Origin: Paenacidovorax monticola
GTDB lineage: Bacteria; Pseudomonadota; Gammaproteobacteria; Burkholderiales; Burkholderiaceae_C
Direction of reading: 5' to 3'
Assembly: GCF_014489595.1 (NCBI RefSeq)
Contig: NZ_CP060790.1
Span: 1,488,001 to 1,552,000, forward strand
Length of the DNA stretch: 64,000 bases
The first letter of the stretch is position 1. Each line of letters opens with the position of its first letter. The position numbers and the translations under genes were made by a program. Positions 11,926-23,439 of the stretch are shown here, one piece after another. The notes below the pieces were generated by a model. It was not told the DNA's origin, made no database searches, and saw only the letters and a list, made by a program, of their open reading frames with translations.

Positions 11926-13698
11926 TCAGAAACTCTCCCAATCGTCCGCCGCGCCATTCGCACGCGGCGCGGGGGCTGGCGCCGCAGCGGCGGGAGCCGC
12001 AGGCGCCGCAGCCAGCGCCTTGGGTGCGGCGGCCGGCACGGCCGCCGCACGGGACTGGGCCGGTGCCTTGCGCTGCGGAGCCGCCGCCACGGGCGGGCGC
12101 GGCGCGGGGGCATGGCGCACCGGGGCACTGGTGTTGGCTCCGACCTGGCTGGATGACAGCTTGAACACGGCCACGGCGTTCACCAGTTCCTGCGCCTGGT
12201 GATTCAGGCTGTCGGCGGCGGCTGCGCTTTCCTCCACCAGGGCCGCGTTCTGCTGCGTGGCCTGGTCCATCTGCGTCACGGCCTCGCCCACCTGCGAGAC
12301 CCCCGCGCTCTGCTCGCTGCTGGCCGCACTGATCTCGCCCATGATGTCCGTCACGCGCCGGATCGCCGTGACCACTTCGGTCATGGTCTCGCCCGCCTTG
12401 TCCACCAGCTGCGTGCCCTGCTCCACGCGCTCCACGCTGGCCGTGATCAGGCCCTTGATTTCCTTGGCCGCCTCGGCGCTGCGCTGCGCCAGGCTGCGCA
12501 CTTCGCCCGCCACCACCGCGAAGCCCCGGCCCTGTTCGCCCGCGCGCGCCGCTTCCACCGCCGCGTTCAGCGCCAGGATGTTGGTCTGGAACGCGATGCC
12601 GTCGATCACGCCGATGATGTCCGCGATCTTGCGACTGGAGTCGTTGATGCCGCGCATGGTGTCCACCACCTGGCTGACCACCTCGCCGCCCTGCACCGCC
12701 ACGGTGGAGGCGCTCATGGCCAGCTGGTTGGCCTGGCGCGCGTTGTCGGCGTTCTGGCGCACGGTGGAGCCGAGCTGCTCCATGGACGCGGCGGTCTCTT
12801 CCAGCGCGCTGGCCTGTTCCTCGGTGCGGGCCGAGAGGTCGTTGTTGCCCGAGGCGATCTGCGCACTGGCCGTGGCCACGCTCTCGGCGTTGCGGCGCAC
12901 GCCCGACACCACGCTGGCCAGGTTGTCGCGCATGTCGGTCAGCGCCTGCAGCAGCTGGCCGATCTCGTCCTTGGAGCGCACCGATACGGACACGGCCAGG
13001 TTGCCGCCGGCAATCTCGCGGGTGGCCTGTACGGCCTGGCCCACGGGCACGGTGATGAGGCGCGTGATCCAGATCCCCAGCGCCACGGCCACCGCGATCG
13101 ACACCACGAGCACGCCGATGACCAGGCCCCGCGCCGTGTTGTACGAGCCTTGCGAGGCGGCATAGGCGTCTGCGGCCCCCGTGCTGTTGATCTTGGAGAG
13201 CTTGCCGATGGTTTCGGCCATGGCGATGAAGGACTTCTGAGAATCTCCATAGAGCAGCTTCATCGCGTCGGCATGGCGGGCATCGCCCTCCTTCACGAGG
13301 CCGATGAGCTGCGTCTGCACGAGCAGGTAGGCGTCGCGGTGGGTCTTGAATTCCTCGTAGGTCCGCGTCTCCTGGTCCGTGAGCATGGTCGCGTAGTTCT
13401 TCTCCTGCTCGGCAAGGAGCTTGTCCACGGCCAGCACATCCTGCTCCAAGCGCGCCTTTTCCGAATTCTCGGTCGACAGCGTCATGCCCACCTCGCTCGC
13501 GCGCAGCCGGTTGGCCGTGGCGCGCATGTCGCCCAGCGCCTGCACGCTGGGCAGCCAGTTGGTGGCGATGTCACGCGTGTTGTCGTTGATGTGGCTGAGC
13601 TGCAGCACCGCCAGGACCCCCAGCAGTGCCGTCAGCAGCACCATGGCCACGAAGGCCACCCCCAATTTCATACCGATGCGCAGATTGGCAAACCCCAT
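11926..13698 (-). CDS. Methyl-accepting chemotaxis protein
   Basis: A 590-residue chemoreceptor: N-terminal membrane helix ([21 protein letters not shown]), periplasmic sensor of the 4HB_MCP type ([17 protein letters not shown]), second helix ([19 protein letters not shown]), HAMP ([19 protein letters not shown]) and the signalling hairpin with [20 protein letters not shown]. The tail is Ala/Pro-rich and ends ADDWESF, a likely CheR/CheB docking sequence. The start was placed at ATG 13698; a TTG at 13722 would add eight residues. A terminator after cheW lies just upstream, so this gene probably has its own promoter. Confidence 0.93.
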   Translation of the reverse strand: MGFANLRIGMKLGVAFVAMVLLTALLGVLAVLQLSHINDNTRDIATNWLPSVQALGDMRATANRLRASEVGMTLSTENSEKARLEQDVLAVDKLLAEQEKNYATMLTDQETRTYEEFKTHRDAYLLVQTQLIGLVKEGDARHADAMKLLYGDSQKSFIAMAETIGKLSKINSTGAADAYAASQGSYNTARGLVIGVLVVSIAVAVALGIWITRLITVPVGQAVQATREIAGGNLAVSVSVRSKDEIGQLLQALTDMRDNLASVVSGVRRNAESVATASAQIASGNNDLSARTEEQASALEETAASMEQLGSTVRQNADNARQANQLAMSASTVAVQGGEVVSQVVDTMRGINDSSRKIADIIGVIDGIAFQTNILALNAAVEAARAGEQGRGFAVVAGEVRSLAQRSAEAAKEIKGLITASVERVEQGTQLVDKAGETMTEVVTAIRRVTDIMGEISAASSEQSAGVSQVGEAVTQMDQATQQNAALVEESAAAADSLNHQAQELVNAVAVFKLSSSQVGANTSAPVRHAPAPRPPVAAAPQRKAPAQSRAAAVPAAAPKALAAAPAAPAAAAPAPAPRANGAADDWESF

Positions 13699-13731
13699 GT
13701 CGAACCCCAAAGACCCATTCAAACGACAACG

Positions 13732-13757
13732 AAAAAAAAGCGGCTTCCCGCCGCTTC
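13732..13757 (-). terminator. Intrinsic terminator after cheW
   Basis: On the minus strand a stem AAGCGGC / GCCGCTT with loop GGGAA is followed by eight T residues. It sits eight bases past the cheW stop and upstream of the second MCP start, and so should separate the two transcripts at least partly. Confidence 0.85.
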
Positions 13758-13764
13758 AGGAAAC

Positions 13765-14271
13765 TCAGGCCGCTGCCACGGCCTTGACCAGACCCATCTC
13801 GGCGCCGCTCAGCAGGGATTCGATGTCCATCACGATCAGCATGCGCTCGCCCACGGTGGCGATGCCGCGCACGAAGGCGGAATCCACCTGGCTCTGGAAC
13901 TGGGGCGCCGGCTTGATCGAGTCGGCCGTGAGCGCCACCACGTCGGCCACGGCATCCACCACCGCGCCCAGCACTGTGCCGCCCACGTTGAGGATGATGA
14001 CGACCGTGAAATCGGTGTACTCCGCCTGGGCGCAGTGCAGCTTGAGGCGCAGGTCCACAATGGGCACGATCACGCCGCGCAGGTCGATCACGCCCTTGAT
14101 GAAATCGGGCGCGTGCGCCATGCGCGTGGGCTGCTCGTAGGAGCGGATCTCCTGCACGCGCAGGATGTCGATGCCGTACTCCTCCTGGCCAAGGCGGAAG
14201 GTGAGGTATTCCGAGGCACCGCCAGCGGCAGCCCCCGTGCGGTGGTGTGAAGACGGGGAGGAGGTGGCCAT
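13765..14271 (-). CDS. cheW: Chemotaxis coupling protein CheW
   Basis: A 168-residue CheW that links MCPs to the CheA kinase. After a Ser/Ala-rich N-terminal 20 residues it shows YLTFRLGQEEYGIDILRVQEI, then PDFIKGVIDLRGVIVPIVDLR, the family signature, and LTADSIKPAPQF near the C-terminus. It lies upstream of the two MCP genes on the same strand, but no CheA, CheY or CheR is in the window, so this is a satellite chemotaxis locus. Confidence 0.95.
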   Translation of the reverse strand: MATSSPSSHHRTGAAAGGASEYLTFRLGQEEYGIDILRVQEIRSYEQPTRMAHAPDFIKGVIDLRGVIVPIVDLRLKLHCAQAEYTDFTVVIILNVGGTVLGAVVDAVADVVALTADSIKPAPQFQSQVDSAFVRGIATVGERMLIVMDIESLLSGAEMGLVKAVAAA

Positions 14272-14521
14272 GTCAAAAAGTCCTTCGGCAAACGGGAGAA
14301 ACCGGCAACCACGCCGGCCATCCGCCCGCCAGCGTGTTACTTACGGTGACATTCTGTCCGATTTCGCACCCTCTTCACCCCCTCGGAAAGCCCGTATCTG
14401 GACGCCCATTGGAGAGCTTCCTCCAGTTCTCCGAGGGAAGCCGGCCCCAAACGGTGCTACTGTGTTACATCGCCGCGTTGCGGCCTTACGACACTTCGCC
14501 CGCCTTCCGCGCTTCGCACCG

Positions 14522-15322
14522 ATGCCTTCCGATCGCTCCCCCCGCTCTGCTCCCCCGGATCTGCCGCCCCCCAGCCTGCCGCTGCTGGCGCTGGAGCTGC
14601 GCGCGCCCTGGGAGTTCGGCGCCGTGCTGCCCGCCTGGCCCATGCTGCAGCGCGCTCCCCTGGGCGACGGCCATGCGGTCATCGTCTTTCCGGGCCTCAC
14701 GGCTGGCGACGCCACCACCGTGCCGCTGCGCCGCTACCTGGAGTCGCGCAACTACGCCCCCCAGGGCTGGGGCCAGGGCCTGAACCTGGGTCCGCGCGAG
14801 GGGGTGCTCGAATCCGCCCGGCGCCAAGTGCTGCAGGCCTGCGAGCGCAGCGGCGCCAAGGTCAGCCTGGTGGGCTGGAGCCTGGGAGGCATCTACGCGC
14901 GCGAGCTCGCCAAGGAGCTGCCCGAGCATGTGCGCGCCGTGGTCACGCTGGGCACGCCCTTCGCGGGCCCGCACACATCCACCAACGCCTGGCGCATCTA
15001 CGAACTGGCCAGCGGGCGCGACATCGCGCGCGAGGCCGCGAACTACGACCTGCCCGAGGCGCCACCCGTGCCCACGACCAGCATCTACTCGCGCACCGAT
15101 GGCGTGGTGGCCTGGCGCGGCAGCATCCAGGCCCCTGCGCGGCACAACCCGCACACCGAAAACATCGAGGTGGTGGCCAGCCACTTCGGCATCGGCCTCA
15201 ACCCCAGCGCCTGGTGGGCCGTGGCAGACCGGCTGAGCCAGCCCGAGGGCGGATGGCAGGCCTTCCGCCGCCCGCGCCTGCCGGGGCTGCAGCTGATCTA
15301 CCCTGATCCCGCACGCCCGTAG
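14522..15322 (+). CDS. Alpha/beta hydrolase (lipase/esterase-like)
   Basis: A 266-residue alpha/beta hydrolase. The nucleophile elbow is GWSLGGIYA (Ser at about residue 123), with an acid candidate in YSRTDGVVAW and His in ASHFGIGLNPSAWW. The order HAVIVFPGLTAGD, then the elbow, then TLGTPFAGP resembles PGAP1-like or lipase-type esterases. No signal peptide is visible, so it is probably cytoplasmic. The start is ATG 14522, chosen because upstream codons are unlike protein; no strong ribosome site is seen. The 250 bases before it hold nothing I recognise. A terminator hairpin follows. Confidence 0.75.
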   Translation: MPSDRSPRSAPPDLPPPSLPLLALELRAPWEFGAVLPAWPMLQRAPLGDGHAVIVFPGLTAGDATTVPLRRYLESRNYAPQGWGQGLNLGPREGVLESARRQVLQACERSGAKVSLVGWSLGGIYARELAKELPEHVRAVVTLGTPFAGPHTSTNAWRIYELASGRDIAREAANYDLPEAPPVPTTSIYSRTDGVVAWRGSIQAPARHNPHTENIEVVASHFGIGLNPSAWWAVADRLSQPEGGWQAFRRPRLPGLQLIYPDPARP

Positions 15323-15338
15323 GCGCGGCCCGGCCATG

Positions 15339-15370
15339 AAAAAAGCATGCAGGGCGAACGCCCTACATGC
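15339..15370 (-). terminator. Intrinsic terminator for ppa (minus strand)
   Basis: A twelve-base stem (GCATGCAGGGCG with CGCCCTACATGC, one mismatch, loop AA) is followed on the minus strand by six T residues. It lies 63 bases past the ppa stop, so it should end that transcript. Confidence 0.75.
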
Positions 15371-15379
15371 TTTCATTCT

Positions 15380-15423
15380 GATAGCTGCCAGCGCCCGATA
15401 CATGAGCGCTGGCGGCCTTTTTT
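15380..15423 (+). terminator. Palindromic repeat copy 2, acting as terminator for the hydrolase gene
   Basis: GATAGCTGCCAGCGC...GCGCTGGCGGCC followed by six T residues. The stem GCCAGCGC / GCGCTGGC (15387-15394 with 15406-15413) and T run form a good plus-strand terminator. The same bases match the dispersed repeat of this window, showing how a copy can be used as a terminator. Confidence 0.75.
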
Positions 15424-15432
15424 ATTCCAGGC

Positions 15433-15968
15433 TCAGGCCTTGGACTTCTTGTAGCTCTCAATGCCGTCCAGGATTTCCTTCTTGGCGGCGTCGATGCCTT
15501 CCCAGCCCAGCACCTTGACCCACTTGCCCTTTTCCAGGTCCTTGTAGTGCTCGAAGAAGTGGGCGATGGCGTTGCGGCGCATGGCGTTCACGTCGTCGAT
15601 GGTCTGCCAGTGGTCGTACATGGGCAGGATCTTGCTGGTGGGCACAGCCACCACCTTGCCGTCCACGCCGGCCTCGTCTTCCATCATCAGGATGCCCAGC
15701 GGCCGGCAGGGCACGACCACGCCGGGAACCAGCGGGTACGGGGTGATCACGAGCACGTCCACCGGGTCGCCGTCACCCGAGAGCGTCTGCGGCACATAGC
15801 CGTAGTTGCTGGGGTAGTGCATGGCCGTGGTCATGAAGCGGTCCACGAACAGGGCGCCCGACTCCTTGTCCACTTCGTACTTGATCGGATCGGCGTTCAT
15901 CGGGATCTCGATGACGACGTTGAAGGCTTCGGGGCGTTCTTGCCAGGGGTGACTTTGTCGAAGGACAT
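15433..15968 (-). CDS. ppa: Inorganic pyrophosphatase, soluble family I (frame broken once)
   Basis: A cytoplasmic Mg-dependent pyrophosphatase of about 178 residues, the normal bacterial length. Motifs include [26 protein letters not shown] and the metal-binding [14 protein letters not shown]. The true start [13 protein letters not shown] at ATG 15968 is out of frame with the body. Adding one base to the G run at 15931-15934 (C run on the coding strand) restores [13 protein letters not shown]. The gene is divergent from the membrane pyrophosphatase, giving a two-gene PPi-hydrolysing locus. Confidence 0.92.
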
Positions 15969-16195
15969 GGTGTGAAGAGTGGATGGGAAACAAAAAAATC
16001 CCCGTCGGGACTAACCCTGATTTTAGGCGCTGCCTCCTTTCTGTCTGCTTGCAGGCAAACACCGGCCGCCGATTTGGCGTTAAATTGGCTCCGTTGGCCA
16101 ATCGTCTCCAGCCGCTGGAGCACGAGGAAGCAACGCAGCGGAAGCACCTCCAATGCGTTGTGTTTCCTTCCGTGCAACCTGAATGGAGACCAAGA

Positions 16196-18277
<2,082 letters not shown>

Positions 18278-18385
18278 GCCCCGCGCCGCCGAGCGGCATC
18301 CGGCGCGGGCGGCAGGGCCCGCGCCAGCTCCCGTGGCGCCCGCCTATACTGCCAGCGCCCCCCCCCGCTCCCAGGCCTCCAGCGC

Positions 18386-19384
18386 ATGACCCAGCCCATC
18401 CGCCCGCCCTGCTTCGACGGCTTCGACCTGGCCGCCTTCTGGGCAGACTCCGACTACGCCCGCAGGGAGTACACCGAGCCGCCCCCCACGCCGCAGGCCA
18501 TCGCCGCCGTCGAGGCCGAACTGGGCTACAGGCTCCCGGCCAGCTATGTCGCGCTGATGCAGCGGCAGAACGGCGGCACTCCGATCAACCGCTGCTTTCC
18601 CACCGGCCAGCCGACCTCCTGGGCCGAGGACCATGTGGCGATCAGCGCGTTCAAGGGCATCGGCTTCCAGAAGCAGTGGAGCCTGTGCGGAGGCCTGGGC
18701 AGCCGCTTCAAGATCGAGGAATGGGAGTACCCGGACATTGGCGTGTACTTCGGCGACTGCCCCTCGGCCGGCCACGACATGATTGCGCTCGACTACCGTG
18801 CCTGCGGGCCCGCTGGCGAACCCGCCGTCGTGCATGTCGACCAGGAAGGGGACTACCGCATCACGCCGCTCGCGCCGGACTTCGAGACCTTCGTGCGCGG
18901 CCTCGTGCACGAATCCGCCTATGAGGACGACCCCGAAGACGTGAAGCGCGACGCCCTCGTCCATGTGCGTGCAGCGCCCTTCAACACGCGGCTGCAGAAA
19001 CTCTGCGACCAGTGGCCCGACCCACGGATGCCCTCTGCCATCCGCCGCCTGGCCGAGGCCATCGTCGAGGACAAGGGCTACTTCGCGCTGCATGCGGACG
19101 CCCGGTCGCACCTGATGTACGCCGCGCAGTTCCTGCTGCTGAGCCACAGCCGGCCCGTGCGGTCGATGGAAGGCTTCCTGCAGTCCTACCCCGGCGTCAT
19201 CGCGATGGTGGGCAGCGCGCACTTCGGCACCGGCGGCTGGGCACCCGCGTTCGTGGAGGACTGGTTCCAGGCACGCATTACAGCAAGCGAACTGGTGCAA
19301 GCCGACGGCGGCTGGCGCTTCAGCCCGAATTTCAGCGCCGCGCTGCTGCGGCAGTTGCTTGACGGCGACCTCGCAAGCGCATGA
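18386..19384 (+). CDS. SMI1/KNR4 (SUKH)-like protein, probable immunity protein
   Basis: A 332-residue protein. Residues 30-180 look like an SMI1/KNR4 (SUKH) fold: IAAVEAELGYRLPASYVALMQRQNGG is the typical 'E..LG..LP..Y..f....NGG' opening, followed by PDIGVYFGDCPSAGHDMIALDY and the PAVVHVDQEGDYRI strand. The second half (residues 190-332) is not recognised. SUKH proteins commonly neutralise contact-dependent or secreted toxins. The last codon overlaps the start of a secreted protein (ATGA at 19381), so the two are translated together. No toxin is beside it. Confidence 0.75.
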   Translation: MTQPIRPPCFDGFDLAAFWADSDYARREYTEPPPTPQAIAAVEAELGYRLPASYVALMQRQNGGTPINRCFPTGQPTSWAEDHVAISAFKGIGFQKQWSLCGGLGSRFKIEEWEYPDIGVYFGDCPSAGHDMIALDYRACGPAGEPAVVHVDQEGDYRITPLAPDFETFVRGLVHESAYEDDPEDVKRDALVHVRAAPFNTRLQKLCDQWPDPRMPSAIRRLAEAIVEDKGYFALHADARSHLMYAAQFLLLSHSRPVRSMEGFLQSYPGVIAMVGSAHFGTGGWAPAFVEDWFQARITASELVQADGGWRFSPNFSAALLRQLLDGDLASA

Positions 19385-20046
19385 TCACAACGGCAGCCCT
19401 TGCATTGCTCGCCACGGTGGGCATGCCCCACGCAGCCCGAGCCGCGGAACCGCCCGCAACCCACATCGCTGCCTGCGGCCTCGAATTCGACCTGCCCGCC
19501 GGCTACAAGATCACCCGCCCGAAGCGCTCGGCGGATACGGGCAACGGAGCGCGGTGTGGGTTCGACATCCTGAAAGCCCGCCCCGAGCCCCCCCAGCGCG
19601 GCGAGTGCAAGGACAAGGAAGAAGGCGGCTCGCCGCCCTACGACGTGTGCGACTGGGTGATAGACACGGGCACCCCATCGCCGAGCGTGGAGGTGGTGCG
19701 CACGCGGCCCGGCGGCCTTCCGCTCCTTGATGCGTTCTGGCTCGAAAGAGACGGCCGCTGGATGGTGCCAAACGCGCAGGCTGGCGACCAGCCTGCTCAA
19801 TCCATCGACTTCTTCGGCAAGCCCGCATGGAAGGGAGAAACCATCGTGCGTCTGGGCTGGAGGCGCACGCGCACCAAGAACTACACCGGTATTTACGCCG
19901 GCTCGGGCGGCACTGATGTCATGCTGGTACGGTTTGCACCCGACCTCCTGGTGCAGTTGCAGGCGCCGCCTCAGGACAGCAACGGAACCTGCCAGACCTT
20001 CTGCGCCAGCCTGCGCCTGGGAGAGCGCAGACAGGACCTGCCCTAG
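19381..20046 (+). CDS. Secreted protein of unknown function, coupled to the SUKH-like gene
   Basis: A 221-residue protein with a clear Sec signal peptide (TTAALALLATVGMPHAARAA, cleavage about residue 22). The mature part has six or more Cys (ACGLEFDLP, RCGFDIL, GECKDKEEG, DVCDW, TCQTFCASL), suggesting disulphides in the periplasm. No family is recognised. It overlaps the preceding gene by four bases, so a joint function is likely, for example a periplasmic partner of a cytoplasmic immunity protein; that is inference. The 259 bases after it contain no gene I can support. Confidence 0.65.
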   Translation: MITTAALALLATVGMPHAARAAEPPATHIAACGLEFDLPAGYKITRPKRSADTGNGARCGFDILKARPEPPQRGECKDKEEGGSPPYDVCDWVIDTGTPSPSVEVVRTRPGGLPLLDAFWLERDGRWMVPNAQAGDQPAQSIDFFGKPAWKGETIVRLGWRRTRTKNYTGIYAGSGGTDVMLVRFAPDLLVQLQAPPQDSNGTCQTFCASLRLGERRQDLP

Positions 20047-20305
20047 ACCGCTGACGGCACGCAGTCGCCCGCTACGTCCCATCGCCCGCGACACCCCGCC
20101 AGAGCGACCCGGAAGGCCGCGACGACAAAGACAACACGGGGCTCAGCCCGAAAGCCCCGAGGGCGCAGTGCCTCCACGCGCCTTGGTGATCGAGCAGCAC
20201 GCGGCGGAACAGTCCGTGCCGTGGAAGACTGCGGTGCCTGAGATCTTGATGCGCCACCACCAGGCACGCCGATCACCGCGGCACCAGCCCCTTTCCCCGG
20301 GGACC

Positions 20306-21370
20306 TCAGAAGGTGTGCAGCAGGCCCGTCGTGATGCCCGTGGCTCGGTCCTTGTTGGACGTGCCCTGATAGCCGGCACTCCAGTGGGTGCGGTCCAGTT
20401 CCACATAGAGCTTGCTGCGCCGCGACAGCTTGTATTCGGCAAACAGCATGGCGCGGGTGTAACCGTCGTCCGAGCGTCCAGTGCGCTGACGATCGACGCG
20501 ATACAGAGCGGCCGTCAGATCCACTGCATCAGTGGCCGACCAAGTGGTCCCGAGCGAATGGACCCGCTGCACCGTGCGGCTGCTGGCCGAGGTCTCGCCT
20601 TCGCTGCGCGCCGTGCTCAGCGCGAGGCGCACACGCCCCCATTGGTAGGCCGCGCCTACGATGCTGGCCTTCAACTCCAGGTTGCTCGAAGTCTTGAAGC
20701 GCTGATGGGCGCCAGAAATCGTCCAGCCCGCATTGGCATAGGCCAGGCCGGCACCGGCCGAGGACTGGGCCGATGCCCGCCCTGCGGTTTCGCCAAAGCT
20801 GTACATGGCGCGTGCGGTCAGTGGCCCGAAGCGACCGGTGTACTTGAGGGAGTTGTCCAGGCGATAGGAACCGCTGGAAGCGCCGGATGTGCCGTACTCA
20901 AGGCCCAGGCCGTGATTGCTCACGGCTGCCGTGACGATGTTGGGGTTGAAGGATGCGAAGCGCATGCCCACAGGATCGACGGGACTGACCGCATCGGCCA
21001 GCAGGTTGGTCTGACGGCCGGCCGTCACCTGTCCCCAGGAGCCGCCCAGGCCGACGATGGCCGCACGGTCGAAGAACTTGGTGGTATTGGCTGTGGCGCC
21101 GGTGTCCAAGTTCAAGCCGGTCTCGAAATTGAAGAGCGCGTGCAGGCCACCGCCCAGCGCCTCGCGGCCGCGAAGACCGAAGCGGCTGGTGTTGTTGACG
21201 CCGCTGGCAAGGCTGGACGTGGATGTGGCGCTGGGCGCGTTGGACGCGGTCATGCCACTGCTGTAGCGCACGCCAGCGTCGGCAATGCCGTACAGGGTCA
21301 GGCTGCTCTCTGCCAGGGCCCAGGCTGGCGCGGCGAGCAGGGCGATGAACGCAAGGGGCTTGATGGACAT
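20306..21370 (-). CDS. Gram-negative general porin
   Basis: A 354-residue outer-membrane porin of the betaproteobacterial trimeric type. It has a signal peptide (MSIKPLAFIALLAAPAWALA), the classic mature start ESSLTLYGIADAGVRYSSG, and NNTSRFGLRGREALGGGLHALF, and ends in Phe (LLHTF) as outer-membrane barrels do. AAAGGGA precedes the ATG. It is downstream of two periplasmic binding-protein genes on the same strand and may supply the outer-membrane step for the same unknown solute. Confidence 0.93.
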   Translation of the reverse strand: MSIKPLAFIALLAAPAWALAESSLTLYGIADAGVRYSSGMTASNAPSATSTSSLASGVNNTSRFGLRGREALGGGLHALFNFETGLNLDTGATANTTKFFDRAAIVGLGGSWGQVTAGRQTNLLADAVSPVDPVGMRFASFNPNIVTAAVSNHGLGLEYGTSGASSGSYRLDNSLKYTGRFGPLTARAMYSFGETAGRASAQSSAGAGLAYANAGWTISGAHQRFKTSSNLELKASIVGAAYQWGRVRLALSTARSEGETSASSRTVQRVHSLGTTWSATDAVDLTAALYRVDRQRTGRSDDGYTRAMLFAEYKLSRRSKLYVELDRTHWSAGYQGTSNKDRATGITTGLLHTF

Positions 21371-21488
21371 GGATTCCCTTTGATGGGTGAACGCGCAGGG
21401 CGAAGCCGCACCGGAAGGCCGGCGCCTCTGCAGAGATCTTTCGGATGGATGGGTGCTCGGCGGGGGCCGGTTCCTGCCCCTCGGGCTG

Positions 21489-22324
21489 TCAGCGTGCCGC
21501 GGCGGGCTCCATGCCGGTGCTGCGCACGATGGAGGCGGCGGCTGGCGCCGCCAGGAAGCGAATCAGATGGCGTGCGGCATCGGGATCCTGTGCCCCTACG
21601 GCCACGCCAGCCGAGAAGAACACGCGCTGCTGCACTTCATCGGGCAAGGGCCCACGAATTCAAGCTCCTTGAAAGGCAGCAGCTCGCTCACCTGCTGAAA
21701 GCCGATCTCGGCGTCGCCCCGCAGCACCACAGCCCCCACACGCTCGCTGAAGATCTTGGTGGCCTTGCCCTTCATCTCCTCGGCGATGCCCAGGCGCGGG
21801 AACAGCTCATTGGAGAGATAGGTCCCGCTGGCACTGGCGGAATAGGCGATGGTCTTAGCGTTCAGCAGGGTCTGCTTGAGCGCCTCCACGCTGCTGATGT
21901 CCGGTTTGGGCGTGCCTTTGCGCACGCTCATGCCGATCATCGAGCGGGCAAGGTCCACGCGGCTGCCCGCCTGCACTTTACCCTGGAGGATCAACTGGTC
22001 CAGGCCCGAGTCGGCCAGGATGACAATGTCGAATTGCTCGCCCCTCGCCATGCGGCTCGGAATGGAGTCGGGCGCATTGCCGATGGACGCACCGCGCGCC
22101 GTGATCACCTTGTGGCCCGTGGCCTGTTCATACAGCGGCACGAGCTGGTCGTACGCGGCCGAGAAACCGCCCGACGTCACGACGCGAATCTCCGCCGCCT
22201 GCACGGCGGACGGGGCCGATGCGCCGAGGGCAAGGCCCACGCTGGCAGCGATGCCGAGCAGTGCCCCCAGAGCGCGGCGGCGCAGTCCAGAGAAAGAGGA
22301 TTTGGAAGAAGCGAAGGGCTGCAT
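21489..22324 (-). CDS. Periplasmic substrate-binding protein, ModA-like (frame broken once)
   Basis: A secreted binding protein of about 278 residues with a signal peptide (LGALLGIAASVGLALGASAP...QAAEIRV). The mature part resembles molybdate-type (ModA-like, PBP2) proteins: VVTSGGFSAAYDQLVPLYEQ, GEQFDIVILADSGLDQL, AYSASASGTYLSNELF. As written the protein ends early after ELEFVGP. Adding one base at about 21646-21653 continues it as LPDEVQQRVFFSAGVAVG...SIVRSTGMEP to a stop at 21489. AGGAGAC precedes the ATG. No permease is nearby, so the solute and transport route are unknown; many such orphan receptors exist in this bacterial group. Confidence 0.8.
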
Positions 22325-22361
22325 GTCATGTCTCCTGTTTGTGTGATGCGGGTCGGCCGCG

Positions 22362-23336
22362 TCAATCGGCCGTGATCTTTCGCTCGCGGATGATGCGGCC
22401 CCACTTGCCGTATTCGGCGGCAATGAACTTGCCCAGTTCCTCGCGGGTGCCCGGAGCGGCCGTCTGGCCGTGCTTGAGCAGGTTGTCGCGCACCTCCGGG
22501 GTGTTGAGCACCTTGACGAGTTCCGTATTCCAGCGGTCCAGCAGGGGCTTCGGCGTCTTGGCGGAGGCCACAAAGGCATACCAGTTGGTGGCGTTGAAAC
22601 CCGGGAAGCTTTCGGCCACGGTCGGTACGTTGGGCATGTAGGCGGGACGGGTCAGCCCGGTGGTGGCCAGAGGGATGAGCTTGCCTGACTCGATGTGCGG
22701 CAGGGCCGTGGGAGGCGCTGCGTAGAACGAGGCCACACGGCCGCCCAGCACGTCCTGCAGCGCTGGCGCGCCACCCTTGTAGGGCACATGCACCGTATCG
22801 ATCTTTGCGACGTCGTTGAGCAGTTCCCCCGCCAGGTGGGAGGCCGATCCCGGGCCGGTGGAGGCGAAGTCCAGCTTGCCGGGCTCGCGCTTGGCCTTGG
22901 CCACGAATTCACCCAGCGTCTTGATGCCCGTGCTCGCCGGCACCACCAGCACGTTGGGGAAGATCACACCCATGGTGATGGGAGCGAGGTCCTTGAGCGG
23001 GTCGTAACTGACCTTCATGAAGTGGGGCGAAATGCTCAGCGGCCCAATCGAGCCGAACAGCAGCACCGACCCATCGGAGGCGCCGTTGGCCACCTGCGCA
23101 TGCGCCAGGTTGCCGCCTGCGCCGGGCTTGTTGTCCACCACCACGGCCTGACCGATGTTTTCGCCGAGCTTCTTGGCAATCACGCGCGCGGCGATGTCCG
23201 CCGACCCACCCGCCGCGAACCCCACCACCAGGGTCACAGGCTTCTTGGGCGGGAAGTCCTGGGCACATACCGCCGTGGCGGTGAGGGAAAGACCAGCCGC
23301 CAGGGCGCCGGCCGCGATCAGGGTGCGTCGTTGCAT
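22362..23336 (-). CDS. Bug-type (tripartite tricarboxylate transporter family) solute receptor
   Basis: A 324-residue periplasmic receptor of the Bug family. The start was set at MQRRTLIAAGALAAGLSLTA (ATG 23336), which gives a proper signal peptide; the upstream codons are untranslated leader. Mature features are KPVTLVVGFAAGGSADIAAR, VDNKPGAGGNLAHAQVA and VHVPYKGGAPALQDVLGG, typical of the family. Bug proteins bind carboxylates or aromatic acids. It is divergent from a LysR gene with a palindromic operator in between, so expression probably depends on that regulator. Confidence 0.92.
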   Translation of the reverse strand: MQRRTLIAAGALAAGLSLTATAVCAQDFPPKKPVTLVVGFAAGGSADIAARVIAKKLGENIGQAVVVDNKPGAGGNLAHAQVANGASDGSVLLFGSIGPLSISPHFMKVSYDPLKDLAPITMGVIFPNVLVVPASTGIKTLGEFVAKAKREPGKLDFASTGPGSASHLAGELLNDVAKIDTVHVPYKGGAPALQDVLGGRVASFYAAPPTALPHIESGKLIPLATTGLTRPAYMPNVPTVAESFPGFNATNWYAFVASAKTPKPLLDRWNTELVKVLNTPEVRDNLLKHGQTAAPGTREELGKFIAAEYGKWGRIIRERKITAD

Positions 23337-23407
23337 GTTGTCTCCAGAATTGGCGGAACCCTCGCGGGTTCTGCAGAAGGCCGTCATCCTATGCAGCCGG
23401 TAATATT

Positions 23408-23427
23408 CTGTGAATTGCAATTTACAG
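23408..23427. promoter_or_regulatory. Probable LysR operator
   Basis: A near-perfect 20-base palindrome, CTGTGAATTG / CAATTTACAG, with one mismatched pair. It holds T-N11-A type spacing and sits 13 bases before the LysR start and 72 bases before the divergent Bug receptor gene. This is the usual place for a LysR recognition site controlling both genes. Confidence 0.6.
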
Positions 23428-23439
23428 AGAAACTATTGC

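Noticed and set aside
9671..14250. Very long plus-strand open frames opposite the MCP and cheW genes (705 and 683 codons)
   Set aside because: They are shadows of the receptor coding sequence, with low-complexity Arg/His/Gly composition and no ribosome sites.
20047..20305. Short open frames on the minus strand after the secreted protein gene
   Set aside because: No start with a ribosome site and no domain pattern; frames end within 60-100 codons as expected by chance.
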